From Bacteroidota bacterium (GTDB taxonomy: Bacteria; Bacteroidota; Bacteroidia; 2-12-FULL-35-15): DNA of 64,000 nucleotides. The position numbers were made by a program, and so were the translations under genes. This document shows positions 17,290 to 27,169 of this stretch, piece after piece. The notes below the pieces were generated by a model. The model was not told the origin of the DNA. It did no database searches and saw nothing but the letters and a program-made list of their open reading frames with translations. Numbering within the stretch: the stretch's first letter is position 1; each line of letters opens with the position of its first letter. The DNA lies in contig JADKIU010000007.1 in the NCBI GenBank assembly GCA_016722565.1, positions 310,001 to 374,000 of the forward strand. Direction: 5' to 3'.

Positions 17290-19797
17290 CTAATTTTTTA
17301 TAATCTTTTTCGTAACTACATTATCACTTGTAATCACTTGCAAATAATAAATTCCGTTTGCAATTTCAGCGATGTTAATATTTTTTGTGTTGATGCCCGG
17401 ATTACCATCCATCTCTTCTGAATAGATTAATTGTCCGGTTACATTCATCACATTCATTTTTACTTGCTCCGATTTTTCCATTTGAAATTCCAATGTAAAA
17501 TCGGTTGTTGCAGGATTTGGATAGACACTCAACAACAATGCATTTTCATTTTCTACAATTCCATAGTTATTGATATTGAACACTGCAGAAACGGTTGAAC
17601 AACCCAATGCATTAAACACCTCTACATAATAATTTCCATTTCCGGTAAATTGGAAATTTTGAGTAGTAGCACCAACAACAGGTGAACCATTGAAATACCA
17701 TTGATAAGCAAAATAAGAAGGAGAACACATCAACGAATCGATGCCTTGCGTTAACGTTGGTAAACCAGGATTTCCAATCACATAAATTGTAACAGAATCC
17801 GTATTGGTGCAACCACCGGTAGCTGTTCCAACAACCGTATACGTTGTTGTAACGGTTGGACCGGCAACAGGGTTTGCAATGTTCGGATCACTTAATGAAC
17901 CAGCAGGCGACCACACATAAGAAACACCACCTGTAGCCAATAAATTTGCGTTTGTACTCAAACAAGTACTGTCATTCGGACCTGCATTAATTGGTGGCAA
18001 TGAAAACACAGTCACCGTTTGTGAAGCGGTTGCCGTACATCCTGTTCCGTTGGTGATGGTAACAGAATAAGTTCCGGAAGTAGAAACTGTAATTGACGCC
18101 AATGTATCGGATGCAGAAGTGCTCCACAAATAAGAAGTTCCTGCTGCAGAAGTTAAGGTAACAGAACCACCATTACAGAAAGAAGTAGGACCACTTGCGC
18201 TAATACTTGGTGAAGGAAGTGGAACCACATTCACAACAATCGTATCGTTATCCGTACAACCATTTGCGTTTGTAATTGCAACAATGTAGGTAGTTGTAAC
18301 CGATGGATTCGCAATCGGGTTGGCGATATTTGTAAAATTTAATCCGGATGCTGGAGTCCACAAATAGCTTACAGCACCGGGTGCAGAAGCACTTAACTGA
18401 ACAGAGCTACCATTACAGATGGTCGTGTCCACACCTGCATCCGATTTTAACTGACAATATTTAATCGTTTCATAATCTTCGTTAGAACCTAATCCACGGC
18501 TCATTCCGGCTATGAATACATTTCCGATAGCATCTACAGAAACAGCCGCTGCTTGATCGGCATTGTTACCCGTACCATTGTATTTTGTTAACCATTCTTG
18601 TGCTCCTGTTGCATCATATTTAATCGTTAAATAATCGTTGTTTGCACCGGTAGTAAACGAATACCCGGTAATATAAACATTTCCGGAAGCATCCAGTGCA
18701 ATAGCTTTTCCTTCATCGTATCCGTTGGACGGACCGTTATATCTGGCTGTCCATTGAGAAACCCCTGCATTATCATATTTTATTGTAAATGCGTCTTCAG
18801 CGGTACTTCCTACACCAACACTTTTTCCTGTAACATATACATTTCCGGAAGCATCCAATGCAATTGCGTTGGCTCTGTCATAATCGTTTCCGGTTCCATT
18901 GTAACGTTGCTCCCATTGTTGAACACCTGCAGAGTTATACTTAACAGTTGCATAATCATAATCTGTCAACACCAATGTTTGACAATATCCGGTAACATAA
19001 ACATTCCCGGAAGCATCTACAGCAATTGCGCGTGCTTCATCGTAGTTGGCACTCGGACTGTTATATTGGGAAGCCCATTGCTGAGCACCTGCCAAATTGT
19101 ATTTTACTGTAAGAAAATTAAAATCGTTTGCAGCACTTTGATAGGTATATCCTGCCACATAAGAATCACCGGTAACAGCATCTACATAAATAGAAAATCC
19201 GGCATCAATAGATGCTCCTCCACCTTCAAAACGATTAGCAAATTGTTGAACACCGGAAGAATTGTATCTCACTGTAGTCGCTGCACTATTAGAACCTGAT
19301 CCATCACTTGTTCCGGTTACGAATACATTTCCTGCATTGTCTACTCCAACATCCCAAGCCTCATCGGTTGCCCCTGCAACATTTGTGTAACGAGAAGCCC
19401 ATTGTTGAACTCCGGCAGCATCGTATTTTACAGTTGCATAATCATACCCTGTTCCCGCACCACCATAACTCCAACCGGTAACATATACATTTCCTGAAGC
19501 ATCCACAGTAATCGCATGAGCTTCATCCAAACTGTTACCTGGTCCGTTGTATTCCGTTCTCCACAATTGAGCACCTGCAGGATCATATTTAATGGTTACA
19601 TAATCAAAGTTTCCGCTGGCACCAAGCCCTAATCCAGTCACATACACATTCCCTGCAGCATCCACAAACATATCCTCTGCCCTATCGATATTGCTTCCTG
19701 CACTGGTATAACGCGTTTGCCATTGAATATTAATCTGAGCTTTTGTAATAAAAGAAATGGCCCCGAAAATAAGAGTAGTAAGTAGAATTTTTTTCAT
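17290..19797 (-). CDS. SBBP beta-propeller-repeat secreted protein, T9SS type A
   Basis: The 835-residue protein has a signal peptide ending 'FITKAQ'. About nine SBBP-type repeats of 45-55 residues follow, each built on 'A(I/V)xVDASGNVYVTGxS' and 'DYATVKYxxAGVQQWxxRYN'. They should fold as one or more beta-propellers at residues about 30-410. Ig-like segments with the 'GxSVxLxAxG' and 'TTTYxVxxTxxxGCT(N/D)xDxV' pattern come next ('VSYLWTPASGLNF', 'VSYVWSPAGSLSD'). A type A sorting domain ends it ('SVYPNPATTDFTLEFQME' to 'KKIIKN'). Near-identical DNA in several repeats suggests repeat-number variation. A binding or scaffold role at the surface is likely, and no enzyme motif is seen. Confidence 0.9.
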   Translation of the reverse strand: MKKILLTTLIFGAISFITKAQINIQWQTRYTSAGSNIDRAEDMFVDAAGNVYVTGLGLGASGNFDYVTIKYDPAGAQLWRTEYNGPGNSLDEAHAITVDASGNVYVTGWSYGGAGTGYDYATVKYDAAGVQQWASRYTNVAGATDEAWDVGVDNAGNVFVTGTSDGSGSNSAATTVRYNSSGVQQFANRFEGGGASIDAGFSIYVDAVTGDSYVAGYTYQSAANDFNFLTVKYNLAGAQQWASQYNSPSANYDEARAIAVDASGNVYVTGYCQTLVLTDYDYATVKYNSAGVQQWEQRYNGTGNDYDRANAIALDASGNVYVTGKSVGVGSTAEDAFTIKYDNAGVSQWTARYNGPSNGYDEGKAIALDASGNVYITGYSFTTGANNDYLTIKYDATGAQEWLTKYNGTGNNADQAAAVSVDAIGNVFIAGMSRGLGSNEDYETIKYCQLKSDAGVDTTICNGSSVQLSASAPGAVSYLWTPASGLNFTNIANPIANPSVTTTYIVAITNANGCTDNDTIVVNVVPLPSPSISASGPTSFCNGGSVTLTSAAGTSYLWSTSASDTLASITVSTSGTYSVTITNGTGCTATASQTVTVFSLPPINAGPNDSTCLSTNANLLATGGVSYVWSPAGSLSDPNIANPVAGPTVTTTYTVVGTATGGCTNTDSVTIYVIGNPGLPTLTQGIDSLMCSPSYFAYQWYFNGSPVVGATTQNFQFTGNGNYYVEVFNALGCSTVSAVFNINNYGIVENENALLLSVYPNPATTDFTLEFQMEKSEQVKMNVMNVTGQLIYSEEMDGNPGINTKNINIAEIANGIYYLQVITSDNVVTKKIIKN

Positions 19798-19868
19798 GCT
19801 AAATGTGTCATAAGTTTAGTCAAAACTAAGCTTTTTTATCATTAATCTGACAATTTTGAAGATAAAAA

Positions 19869-19898
19869 TTTGCCCGAACAAAATTTTTATTACATTTA
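19869..19898 (+). promoter_or_regulatory. Candidate promoter for the adhesin/porP/porE-like module
   Basis: TTTG (19869-19872), 18 nt, then TACATTTA (19891-19898) approximates the Bacteroidota TTTG-N19-TAnnTTTG promoter, 36 nt before the ATG at 19935. Confidence 0.4.
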
Positions 19899-19934
19899 CA
19901 TTTCGTAATTGTATAACGACTAAACACTATTTGA

Positions 19935-22900
19935 ATGAAGAATAAATTACTTCTCCTAATTATTTTTGTCTTCCTTCTACCATTTGTTTCAAATGCAACT
20001 CACGTTGTGGGTGGATCATTAACATATGAACAATTGGGTGGCTCTACTTACCGTGTTACACTAAAGCTTTACCGCGATTGTAAACCAGGAAGTGCTGCGT
20101 TCCCTAACCCTGTTACTATTGAGGTGAGAAGAAACTGTGGTGGTACTGCATTACCGGATATTACAATTCCATTCCCGGGTGCATCCTTAGTACCTCCTAA
20201 CATCGATACCTGCGCAGTAAATCCAGGCATCTGCTTAGAAGAAGCAATCTATACTCAAGTTGTTACAGGATTACCTCCAACTCCAGGTGGATACGATTTA
20301 TATTTCCAATATTGTTGCAGAAACTCAACCCTACTAAATATTGTCGCTCCTTTATCTGCTGGTGAAACATGGTATGCGCATATTCCTGACAACGGAGTCG
20401 TAATTGCAAACAGCAGTCCGAAATGGGTAAACCCTCCTCCCGTATTTGTTTGTCAAGGAAACAACATGTTCGTTGATCACAGTGCGACTGATTCTGATGG
20501 TGACTCATTAGTTTATTCGCTTTATACGCCTTTCGATGACAATGCAATTACCTATCCCGGTTGCGTTTGGTCTACTCCTTCAGTTACTTGGTCCAGCACC
20601 TATGGTGCCAACAATCCGCTCGATGCCGCCACCCCGTTTTCATTAACAGTCAGTCCTAGTGGTATCATCAACGGTGTCCCTCCTATTCTAGGTCAGTTTG
20701 TGGCCGGTGTGCGTTGCGAAGAATGGCGTAACGGAGTAAAAATCGGAGAGATTTTACGAGATTTCCAATTCAACGTTGTAAACTGCCCACCTCTTGCTGT
20801 CGCCAGCTTTAGCTCTGGTGGAGCATGTAACGGAACAACCATTACCTTTTCAAATACAACAACTCCTGCTGCCAATACCTATTTATGGGATTTTGGTGAT
20901 GGTTCACCAACTTCTACTGTTACCAGTCCGGTGCATACGTATCCTGGTTTAGGAAGTTATACAGCTGTTTTAATTATCAATGATGGAACGCCTTGTGCAG
21001 ATACCATGACACAATTGGTAAACATCTCCTACGTGATCTCCGACTTTAGTCATAATGCACCCAACTGTATGGGCTTGCCAATTAGCTTCAATGATACCTC
21101 TTCAGTCGATCCGGGTAGTACCATCACCAGCTGGAATTGGAACTTCGGAGATTTCGGAACAAGTACCCTTCAAGACCCCACTCATATTTATGCTGCCGGT
21201 GGAACCTATAATGTTAGCTTAATTACAGTTACTGCTGCAGGATGCTCAGACACCATTACCTATCCGGTTACCATTCAAGGAAACCCGATTGCGAATGCCG
21301 GTGGTGATACCATCAGCTGTACCAACAACTCTACCATCACATTGGGTGGAACAGTGTTGAATGCAGGAGGCGGTATTTGGAGCGGTAGTGGTATATTCAA
21401 CCCAACCGACAGCACATTAAACGCAACGTATACACCAACAGCTGCAGCTATCTTAGCAGGTGCTGATACATTGGAGTTGATTACCTATGCCAATGCTTTC
21501 TGCCCTGCAGATACAGATCAAGTTATTATTAGTTTTTATGCCGGACCAACTGCTACGGCCGGACCAGATTTGTTTGTATGTAAAGACACCGCAAGTGTTC
21601 CAGTTTGTGCAACCATCACCGTTGCTTCCGGAGGTATTTGGGCAACAACAGGATCCGGAACATTTACAAGTCCGACATCTTTATGTACCGATTACATCCC
21701 GAGCACAGCTGATACAACGGCAGGCACGGTGATGCTCTATCTTGCAACAACTGGAAACGGAAATTGTATCGCCTCGAGTGATACCGTTATTGTTACCTTC
21801 ACAGGAACACCAATCGCTTTAATCACTTCAGCAGATAGCTCCTGCGCAAGCAATCCAATTAACTTGAATGCAAACGTTACCACCGGAACTGGTATTTGGT
21901 CAACAACCGGAAGTGGTTCTTTCTCACCAAATGACACCACCATCAATGGGGTATATTTACCGAGCCCGACTGATGATCTTGCAGGAAACGTGACTTTAAT
22001 CTTTACCTCTACCAACAATGGTGGTTGTCGCTCCAATGCAGACACCATCAATGTAACGTTGATTCCATCACCGGTGGCAGCCTTCTCAAGCATTAGTGCT
22101 TGTCCGCAAGACACCGTTTCCTTTACTGATGGTTCAACCACTGTAGGAACAATCGTTGCATGGAATTGGAACTTTGGCGATTCCGGAACAAGTACTTTGG
22201 AAGACCCAACACATATTTATGCAACAGGCGGACCATTCAACGTTTCGTTGATTGTTACTTCAAACAATGGTTGTGTGGATACACTTAATCAAATTGTAAA
22301 CGTATTCGAAAAACCGATTGCAAACTTTAATGCAAACGGAATTTGTTTGGATGACGGAACAGTATATACAGACATTTCAACAGTTGGGGGTGGAGCAACC
22401 ATTGCTACTTGGAACTGGACCTATGGTGACGGAAGTACAAACGGAACGATTCAAAATCCTTCTCACAATTTCCCAACTGCCGGAACATACAATACGCAAT
22501 TGATTGTAACCTCCTCTCAAGGATGTATCGATACGGTGGTTCAGTCGGTAGTGGTATTACCCGGACCAGCTGCCGTATTTACTTCTGACGACTTTACAGG
22601 AAATGTCAATCAGCAAATCAACTTTACGGACCAATCCACCAATGGCGCCATTTCATGGTTCTGGGATTTTGGTGATAGCTCTTCCGATTCAACATCTACT
22701 TTACAAAATCCTTCTCACACCTATGGTGCCGGTGGATATTATGATGTTTGTTTAATTGTAACAGATGCAAACGGTTGTACAGATACTACTTGCAGAACAG
22801 AAGTAATCTCCATGCCTCCGGATGTTCCAACAGGATTCAGTCCGAATGGTGATGGTGAAAACGACATCTTCTTTGTTTATGGTGGTCCATTCAAAAAAAT

Positions 22901-23105
22901 TGAATTCAGAATTTACAACAGCTGGGGTGAATTGATTTTTGAAAGCACCGATGCGACCGATTGTGGCGGACATACGTGTGTTGGTTGGGATGGTAAACGT
23001 AAAGGTATTGACCAAGCATTAGGCGTATATGTATACACCGTTATTGGAGTAACCGAAGACGATAAGGAACATAAAATTTCGGGTGACGTTACTTTACTTC
23101 GATAA
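19935..23105 (+). CDS. Large PKD-domain adhesin-like protein with T9SS type B sorting domain
   Basis: The 1056-residue protein starts with a signal peptide (...FVSNA) and the 'THVVGGSLTYEQLGGSTYRV' N-terminal module, which it shares in form with the genes at 1552 and 2677. Several PKD domains follow ('YLWDFGDGSPTSTV', 'WNWNFGDFGTSTLQDPTHIY', 'WNWTYGDGSTNGTIQNPSH', 'WFWDFGDSSSDSTSTLQ'), with Cys-containing Ig-like segments between them. Residues about 963-1056 are the type B sorting domain ('VPTGFSPNGDGENDIFF', 'RIYNSWGELIFES', 'GWDGKRKG', 'GVYVYTV'). The next two genes encode a PorP/SprF protein and a PorE-like protein, so this is the probable cargo of a dedicated T9SS surface module, as in sprB-sprF pairs. 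Confidence 0.9.
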   Translation: MKNKLLLLIIFVFLLPFVSNATHVVGGSLTYEQLGGSTYRVTLKLYRDCKPGSAAFPNPVTIEVRRNCGGTALPDITIPFPGASLVPPNIDTCAVNPGICLEEAIYTQVVTGLPPTPGGYDLYFQYCCRNSTLLNIVAPLSAGETWYAHIPDNGVVIANSSPKWVNPPPVFVCQGNNMFVDHSATDSDGDSLVYSLYTPFDDNAITYPGCVWSTPSVTWSSTYGANNPLDAATPFSLTVSPSGIINGVPPILGQFVAGVRCEEWRNGVKIGEILRDFQFNVVNCPPLAVASFSSGGACNGTTITFSNTTTPAANTYLWDFGDGSPTSTVTSPVHTYPGLGSYTAVLIINDGTPCADTMTQLVNISYVISDFSHNAPNCMGLPISFNDTSSVDPGSTITSWNWNFGDFGTSTLQDPTHIYAAGGTYNVSLITVTAAGCSDTITYPVTIQGNPIANAGGDTISCTNNSTITLGGTVLNAGGGIWSGSGIFNPTDSTLNATYTPTAAAILAGADTLELITYANAFCPADTDQVIISFYAGPTATAGPDLFVCKDTASVPVCATITVASGGIWATTGSGTFTSPTSLCTDYIPSTADTTAGTVMLYLATTGNGNCIASSDTVIVTFTGTPIALITSADSSCASNPINLNANVTTGTGIWSTTGSGSFSPNDTTINGVYLPSPTDDLAGNVTLIFTSTNNGGCRSNADTINVTLIPSPVAAFSSISACPQDTVSFTDGSTTVGTIVAWNWNFGDSGTSTLEDPTHIYATGGPFNVSLIVTSNNGCVDTLNQIVNVFEKPIANFNANGICLDDGTVYTDISTVGGGATIATWNWTYGDGSTNGTIQNPSHNFPTAGTYNTQLIVTSSQGCIDTVVQSVVVLPGPAAVFTSDDFTGNVNQQINFTDQSTNGAISWFWDFGDSSSDSTSTLQNPSHTYGAGGYYDVCLIVTDANGCTDTTCRTEVISMPPDVPTGFSPNGDGENDIFFVYGGPFKKIEFRIYNSWGELIFESTDATDCGGHTCVGWDGKRKGIDQALGVYVYTVIGVTEDDKEHKISGDVTLLR

Positions 23106-23129
23106 TACATTAGGTTGAGAAGAATTAAT

Positions 23130-24155
23130 ATGAAACATATTTTACATACTCCATTTTTAAAGTCGATGAATAAATCACTACTCGCGATGGTGCTTTTACT
23201 TGTTGTAAAAGTAGCCTCAGCTCAAGATTTTCACTTGTCGCAATACGATGCTCCTCCTATGTTTCTCAATCCTGCAATGACAGGAATGTTTGACGGGAAA
23301 TATCGTATACACGGACATTACCGTACACAGTGGATGGCCGTTGCAACAAAACCATATACCACTGCCGGATTGTCTTTCGACATGCCTGTAAAAAAATTCG
23401 GTATCGGATTACAAGTTTTTAATTACCGTGCCGGTGCAGGAAATTACAATGCATTAAGTGCATTGCTTTCTGTTGGCTACGATGTTGTTTTCGATAAAAA
23501 GAAAAACCATCACTTAGCATTAGGTGTTCAAGGTGGTATTGTAAACAAAGCAGTAGACCAAAGTAAATTGTCTTTCGGAAATCAATACACTACCGCAAAT
23601 GATGGTGGCTTTGATGCTTCTATCGCAAGCGGTGAAACATTTGCCAACTCCAACTTTACGATTCACGATATCAACGCTGGTTTCTTGTATTATTATGCAA
23701 AAGAAAATTCACGCATTAATCCATTCATCGGTTTTTCTGCATTCCATTTAACACAGCCTACCGAATCATTCTTTGATAAAGAAAACAAATTACCATTGCG
23801 CTATTATGCACATGGTGGTGTGAAAGTTAACATCAATGAAAAAATTCAGTTGTTGCCAAAGTTCATTTATATGAAACAAATCAACGACCAGGAATTAACG
23901 GCTACTTTGTTGTTGCATTACTTCCTAAAAGATTCAGAAACGTATTTGATCTTCGGACCAACGTATCGTAATAAAGATGCAGCCATTATTGAAGCAGGTT
24001 TAAAGAAAGGTAGTTATACCGCTCGTATCAGCTACGATATCAACACCTCTTCATTGCAACAGGTTTCGAACAAACGCGGAGGTTTTGAAATTTCTTTAAC
24101 CTATGTTGCCCGCAGAAGCAAACCGAACCCTTTAGCAAACTGTCCAAGATTGTAG
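23130..24155 (+). CDS. PorP/SprF-family type IX secretion membrane protein
   Basis: PorP/SprF proteins are outer-membrane beta-barrel-like partners needed for export or surface attachment of type B cargo. The family pattern is clear: 'AQDFHLSQYDAPPMFLNPAMTGMFDGKYRIHGHYRTQW', then 'AGLSFDMPVKKFGIGLQVFNYRAG', 'HLALGVQGGIV', 'INPFIGFSAFHLTQP' and 'SYDINTSSLQQVSN'. The ATG at 23130 is chosen (341 residues). The ATG at 23166 would give the neatest signal peptide (MNKSLLAMVLLLVVKVASAQ) and is a real alternative. The start lies 24 nt after the adhesin stop, and the next gene follows after 2 nt, so the three genes form one operon. Confidence 0.93.
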   Translation: MKHILHTPFLKSMNKSLLAMVLLLVVKVASAQDFHLSQYDAPPMFLNPAMTGMFDGKYRIHGHYRTQWMAVATKPYTTAGLSFDMPVKKFGIGLQVFNYRAGAGNYNALSALLSVGYDVVFDKKKNHHLALGVQGGIVNKAVDQSKLSFGNQYTTANDGGFDASIASGETFANSNFTIHDINAGFLYYYAKENSRINPFIGFSAFHLTQPTESFFDKENKLPLRYYAHGGVKVNINEKIQLLPKFIYMKQINDQELTATLLLHYFLKDSETYLIFGPTYRNKDAAIIEAGLKKGSYTARISYDINTSSLQQVSNKRGGFEISLTYVARRSKPNPLANCPRL

Positions 24156-24157
24156 TT

Positions 24158-26221
24158 ATGAAAAACACGAAAAATATTATTGCCTTATTATTCCTGTTTG
24201 TGACTGTATCTACTTTTGCTCAAAGCAAAAGGGAATGGTTGGAATATGCTGATGCAGCTTACAAAAACGGAGATTATAAAACTGCTGTTACTTTCTATTT
24301 AAAAGTAGTAGACAAAGGAACAGCTGTAGATTATACACGCCCATACGAAGCAAAACCGTATACACCTCCTAAAAAAATTAAAAAGGACAGCGCAAGTGTT
24401 CCAAAAGACACAACCGTTATTACTACTTCTGACCCTACCGAACAATATGCGATTCATCAAATTGCAGACAGCTATCGTTTAAACCACGATTATGCAAATG
24501 CTGAAATTTGGTTTAAAAAATCAGTAGACAATAAACCAACGGATTATCCTTACGAACGTTTTTGGTATGGTGATGCATTGATGAAAAATCAACGTTATCC
24601 GGGTGCTGCGTATCAATTTGAGCAAGTGATGACCGAAGCAGAAGGAAAAGATTCTGCCATGTTCAAACAATCGAAATTAAAAATTGCTGGCTGTTATTTG
24701 GCAACAGATACTGCTAATAACAAAACAGGTGTTATCGTTACCAAAATAAAAGATTCGTTATTCAATTCCGGAACAGCTAGTTTCGCTGTGAACTATTATG
24801 GCGATGCAAACACCGTTCAGTTTACCACTGCACGTGACGGCAACACCGTTCTTGATCCAAAAAAACAAGATCCGAAATATGTTTGCGACATTTATACTTT
24901 AAAGAAAACAAATAGTGGCTGGACTGAATTAGCAAAAGTATCCGGACCGGCAAACACAGAAATGCACGAAGGTGCAGGATTCCTTACCTTAGACAGAAGT
25001 AATTATTTCTTCACCCGTTGGTCAACCACCAACAAAAACGAATGTGCAATCTATCTTTCAAAAAACATGAACGATCGATGGTTGGGTGCTGAAAAATTAA
25101 ACGACAACGTAAACCTTGCAGGCTATAAAACCATGCATCCTTCTCTTTCTCCAGATGGAAGTATTTTATATTTCTCTTCCAACCGCCCGGGTGGTTTTGG
25201 GAAAATGGATTTATGGTATGTGAACCTAGATGATGATAGTCGTCCTGTTGGTTCACCAATCAACATGGGTCCTTTGTTTAATACATCAGAAGATGAGGTG
25301 ACACCTTTCTTTCATTATTATACTTCAACCTTGTATTTCAGTTCTAACGGTCATCCTGGATTTGGTGGATTGGATATCTTCAAATCATCTTATAACAGCG
25401 ATTCATTGTGGTCGGCTCCCAAAAATATGGGCGCACCTTTCAACTCTAGCAAGGAAGATTCCTACTTTGTTTTAGAGCGTAGTCAGCGTGCAGGCTTCTT
25501 AACATCCGACCGCGAAGAATGTAAAGATTGTACAGGTGGTGCTTGTTTAAAAATTTATTCCATTGAAAAAGATCCATTGGTATTTGATTTAAAAGGAACG
25601 GTTTACAATGCTGAAACGAATCAGGTGATTGCAAACTCCATGATTACATTAAAAGATATCCGTGGAGATAAAGAGCCATTCTTCTTGTTTACTGATGCAG
25701 ATGGTAATTATTTTACTGCATTAGACGAAGGAATGGAACTGTATCTAAAAGCACAGAAAAATAAATTCTTTGGTGATGCAGGAAACGTAACCACTTTGGG
25801 ATTAACAGAATCTGCGCATTTAGTAAAAGATTTCTTCTTATCTCCAATTCCTTCAGGCGATATTGTGATTCCAGGAATTGAGTACGATTTGGATAAAGCA
25901 ACCTTACGTCCGGCTTCTAAAAAGATTTTGGATGACTTAGCTGACTTCTTGAACTTGAACAACAACTTAACGGTTGAGATTAATTCACATACAGATGAGC
26001 GTGGTGGAGATGCATATAATATGCGATTATCACAGGAGCGAGCAAAATCCTGTGTCGACTACTTAATCTCGAAAGGTATTGCTAAAGAACGATTGTTACC
26101 TCAAGGGTATGGAGAAACCAAATTGTTAATCCCTAAAGCAACTACTGAGGAAGAACACCAAAAGAACAGAAGAACTGCTTTCCGACCAATCAAAGAAGGA
26201 GATATCAGAACTACAAAATAA
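24158..26221 (+). CDS. PorE-like T9SS component: TPR, WD40-like propeller, CRD and OmpA domains
   Basis: The 687-residue protein has a signal peptide (...VSTFAQ), then TPR-like helices ('WLEYADAAYKNGDYKTAVTFYLK', 'DYANAEIWFKKSVDNKP'). PD40/WD40-like propeller blades follow ('HPSLSPDGSILYFSSNRPGGFGKMDLWYV', 'LYFSSNGHPGFGGLDIF'). A carboxypeptidase-regulatory-like domain comes next ('DLKGTVYNAETNQVIANS'), then a C-terminal OmpA peptidoglycan-binding domain ('IEYDLDKATLRPASKKILDD', 'SHTDERGGDAYNMRLSQERA', 'NRRTAF'). This order matches PorE of Porphyromonas, which ties the T9SS to peptidoglycan. It probably anchors or assists the PorP/SprF and adhesin encoded just upstream. Confidence 0.9.
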   Translation: MKNTKNIIALLFLFVTVSTFAQSKREWLEYADAAYKNGDYKTAVTFYLKVVDKGTAVDYTRPYEAKPYTPPKKIKKDSASVPKDTTVITTSDPTEQYAIHQIADSYRLNHDYANAEIWFKKSVDNKPTDYPYERFWYGDALMKNQRYPGAAYQFEQVMTEAEGKDSAMFKQSKLKIAGCYLATDTANNKTGVIVTKIKDSLFNSGTASFAVNYYGDANTVQFTTARDGNTVLDPKKQDPKYVCDIYTLKKTNSGWTELAKVSGPANTEMHEGAGFLTLDRSNYFFTRWSTTNKNECAIYLSKNMNDRWLGAEKLNDNVNLAGYKTMHPSLSPDGSILYFSSNRPGGFGKMDLWYVNLDDDSRPVGSPINMGPLFNTSEDEVTPFFHYYTSTLYFSSNGHPGFGGLDIFKSSYNSDSLWSAPKNMGAPFNSSKEDSYFVLERSQRAGFLTSDREECKDCTGGACLKIYSIEKDPLVFDLKGTVYNAETNQVIANSMITLKDIRGDKEPFFLFTDADGNYFTALDEGMELYLKAQKNKFFGDAGNVTTLGLTESAHLVKDFFLSPIPSGDIVIPGIEYDLDKATLRPASKKILDDLADFLNLNNNLTVEINSHTDERGGDAYNMRLSQERAKSCVDYLISKGIAKERLLPQGYGETKLLIPKATTEEEHQKNRRTAFRPIKEGDIRTTK

Positions 26222-26225
26222 AATC

Positions 26226-26256
26226 AAAAACCCAAACAGGAATGTTTGGGTTTTTT
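26226..26256 (+). terminator. Rho-independent terminator after the porE-like gene
   Basis: AAAAACCCAAACA (26226-26238) pairs with TGTTTGGGTTTTT (26243-26255) around a 4-nt loop and is followed by a T run. It closes the adhesin/porP/porE-like operon. Confidence 0.85.
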
Positions 26257-26271
26257 GTTTGATTCATTTTA

Positions 26272-26475
26272 TTATCCAAAAAGAACTTTAGTTCTATCGT
26301 TAATTATTTGATAACTCATGCTTGGTGCAAAGCGTTTCACACTTTTTTTCCGTCTTCTATGGTCGCGTCTGTTCCCACAACCTGGCTTTGGCGCACAGCC
26401 ATCTAAAAGAAAAATAGCAGACACGAGTAGTGCAACCATACTTAGTTTACTGAATCGAGGGAGTAGTGTATTCAT
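26272..26475 (-). CDS. Small predicted lipoprotein
   Basis: The 67-residue protein has a membrane-targeting N-terminus with a lipobox-like end ('ALLVSAIFLLDGC'). After lipidation at that Cys the mature part has about 40 residues. It is strongly basic in the middle ('GCGNRRDHRRRKKSVKRF') and contains two further Cys close to the lipid anchor. I do not recognise a family. It lies between the terminator of the T9SS operon and the next minus-strand gene, 24 nt downstream of that gene's stop, and may be co-transcribed with it. A small basic envelope lipoprotein is the most that can be said. Confidence 0.6.
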   Translation of the reverse strand: MNTLLPRFSKLSMVALLVSAIFLLDGCAPKPGCGNRRDHRRRKKSVKRFAPSMSYQIINDRTKVLFG

Positions 26476-26499
26476 TTAGCAAATATGTTTAAGATATAA

Positions 26500-26961
26500 T
26501 TATTTAGGAGTACCTGGTGTAATATCACCAGGTGCTTTTGGCAACCAGCAACCTTCGTACTTAAATGTTAGTTTACTATAATAGTCGCTGCTATAAAATC
26601 CAACTCTGTCCAAAGTAGCATCAATTTCCGACTGATCTAATCCTGCTGTTTCGCGCAAACTCAAAACATAAATCCAGTTTTCTTTTTTACACATCCAAGA
26701 GCCATACATCTTGTAGTTAATCTCCAAAAGATCCCATGCAAATTCATCTTTCTTTTTATCCGGTACTGCGCACAACGGGCTCATTACTTGTAAATAAAAT
26801 TTTCCGGGAGTGGTTGAAAAATCAAATACATCAATCCAAACACTTGCATCTTTAATCTTAATGGACCATTGTCCGGGTTTTGCCCCGCGACTAGCCGCTA
26901 CATCCAATTTTAATCCGGCTATACTGTTTTCTATCAGCTTTCCTGTCTCTTCTATGTTCAT
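26500..26961 (-). CDS. YbjN-like / secretion-chaperone-fold protein of unknown function
   Basis: The 153-residue protein has no signal peptide and appears cytosolic. The N-terminal helix 'EETGKLIENSIAGLKLD', the strand-rich core 'QWSIKIKDASVWIDVFDF...FYLQVMSPLCAVP', the acidic helix 'DEFAWDLLEINYKMYGSWMCKKENWIYVLSLRE' and the later 'LDQSEIDATLDRVGFYSSDYYSKL' recall the YbjN / type III chaperone-like fold. The match is by eye and only moderate. The start is an ATG at 26961. The upstream region is occupied by inverted-repeat elements. Confidence 0.6.
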   Translation of the reverse strand: MNIEETGKLIENSIAGLKLDVAASRGAKPGQWSIKIKDASVWIDVFDFSTTPGKFYLQVMSPLCAVPDKKKDEFAWDLLEINYKMYGSWMCKKENWIYVLSLRETAGLDQSEIDATLDRVGFYSSDYYSKLTFKYEGCWLPKAPGDITPGTPK

Positions 26962-27064
26962 GTTATAAACCTTTTAATTAAACGTATTAAAAATAGTAAA
27001 TATTCTTGTTTGAAAAAATATTTTTTTGAGGATTTCGCTTCGGAAAAGGAAATCCTTTGAAGCC

Positions 27065-27149
27065 GTCATTGCGAGGAACGAAGCAATCTCAGCCCATTGG
27101 TCACGCTAGTCTTCATCTTGAGAGATTGCTTCGTTCCTCGCAATGACGC
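27065..27149. repeat. Perfect 27-bp inverted repeat element
   Basis: The arms at 27065-27091 and 27123-27149 are exact inverse complements of 27 bp (core TTGCGAGGAACGAAGCAATC), separated by 31 nt. I recall similar 'CATTGCGAG...GAAGCAATC' hairpins scattered in many bacterial genomes. No coding capacity. Confidence 0.85.
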
Positions 27150-27169
27150 TGCGCAATCGGAGCAATCGC

